A stretch of DNA of 5,901 bases from JAWXCH01 sp034440595 (lineage in GTDB: Bacteria > Planctomycetota > Planctomycetia > Pirellulales > JALHPA01): contig JAWXCH010000445.1 of NCBI GenBank assembly GCA_034440595.1, positions 1 to 5,901 on the forward strand, given 5' to 3'. Positions within the stretch are counted from its first letter, which is position 1. Each line of letters opens with the position of its first letter. Shown here piece after piece: positions 5,872 through 5,901 of the stretch. The translations under genes were made by a program, and so were the position numbers. The notes beneath the pieces are model-generated. The model searched no databases. It was not told the DNA's origin and worked only from the letters and a program-made list of their open reading frames with translations.

Positions 5872-5897
5872 AGATCCAGGCGCGGTAGCGCAGATCT
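5872..5897. repeat. Imperfect hairpin at the right edge
   Basis: AGATC (5872-5876) pairs with GATCT (5893-5897), and GCGC (5880-5883) with GCGC (5888-5891), with a small internal loop and the tetraloop GGTA. It lies about 150 bases upstream of the first lipoprotein and could mark the end of a gene beyond the window. No T-run follows on the minus strand. Confidence 0.4.
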
Positions 5898-5901
5898 CAA
5901 A

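Larger units (their letters stand above)
5726..5901 (-). other. Upstream region of the cluster, probable promoter region
   Basis: 176 bases with no supported gene. It must hold the first gene's leader and probably its promoter, but I see no good consensus promoter. A short GAAC-AGA-GTTC dyad (about 5807-5817) and the edge hairpin (5872-5897) are present. A plus-strand frame from ATG 5801 stays open to the edge, but 34 codons are too few to support a gene. Confidence 0.35.

Noticed and set aside
5801..5901. Plus-strand open frame from ATG 5801 running off the right edge
   Set aside because: Only 34 codons are visible, there is no properly spaced ribosome site, and the frame is also open upstream of the ATG. 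A divergent gene is possible but not supported.
1..5901. CRISPR array, tRNA, rRNA or insertion sequence
   Set aside because: No regularly spaced repeats, no tRNA-like folding and no transposase-like frame were seen.

Overview
The window reads as one minus-strand gene cluster for a cell-envelope ABC export system. Seven genes lie head to tail and none is supported on the plus strand. The organism cannot be identified from the sequence alone. The moderate GC, AGGAG-type ribosome sites before most genes, and my recollection of similar proteins (the permease start LLPWEYGIRN and the lipoprotein motifs NPWVKGRAAF and PWDYCC) suggest a Gram-negative-type bacterium, most likely a planctomycete of the Pirellulales. 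That placement is inference.

In transcription order (right to left): an untranslated upstream region (5726-5901); a small Cys-containing lipoprotein (5216-5725); a small secreted Cys-rich protein (4703-5107); a 174-base gap with a hairpin and a palindrome (4529-4702); an FtsX/MacB-type permease with a GTG start (3365-4528); a second lipoprotein, paralogous to the first (2812-3339); a long HlyD/MacA-type membrane-fusion adaptor (1249-2799); a LolD/MacB/FtsE-class ATPase (496-1218); and the N-terminal 164 residues of a second, different FtsX-type permease that runs off the left edge (1-493). From the permease at 4528 to the left edge the genes are spaced 2-30 bases apart and look co-transcribed. 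The two genes to the right have wider gaps (96 and 174 bases).

The ATPase probably powers one or both permeases, and the adaptor would bridge the inner membrane towards an outer-membrane channel, as in MacAB-TolC or DevBCA. No TolC-like channel is in the window. The unusual part is the accessory set: two paralogous lipoproteins sharing a beta-rich, OB-fold-like core around a diverged four-cysteine loop, and a secreted protein with CCxHC and CCxC motifs. These suggest metal or thiol chemistry at the cell surface linked to the exporter, but the substrate is unknown. The 3' end of the Cys-rich gene and the gap after it also carry a cluster of inverted repeats, including a perfect 11-bp hairpin arm inside the coding sequence.
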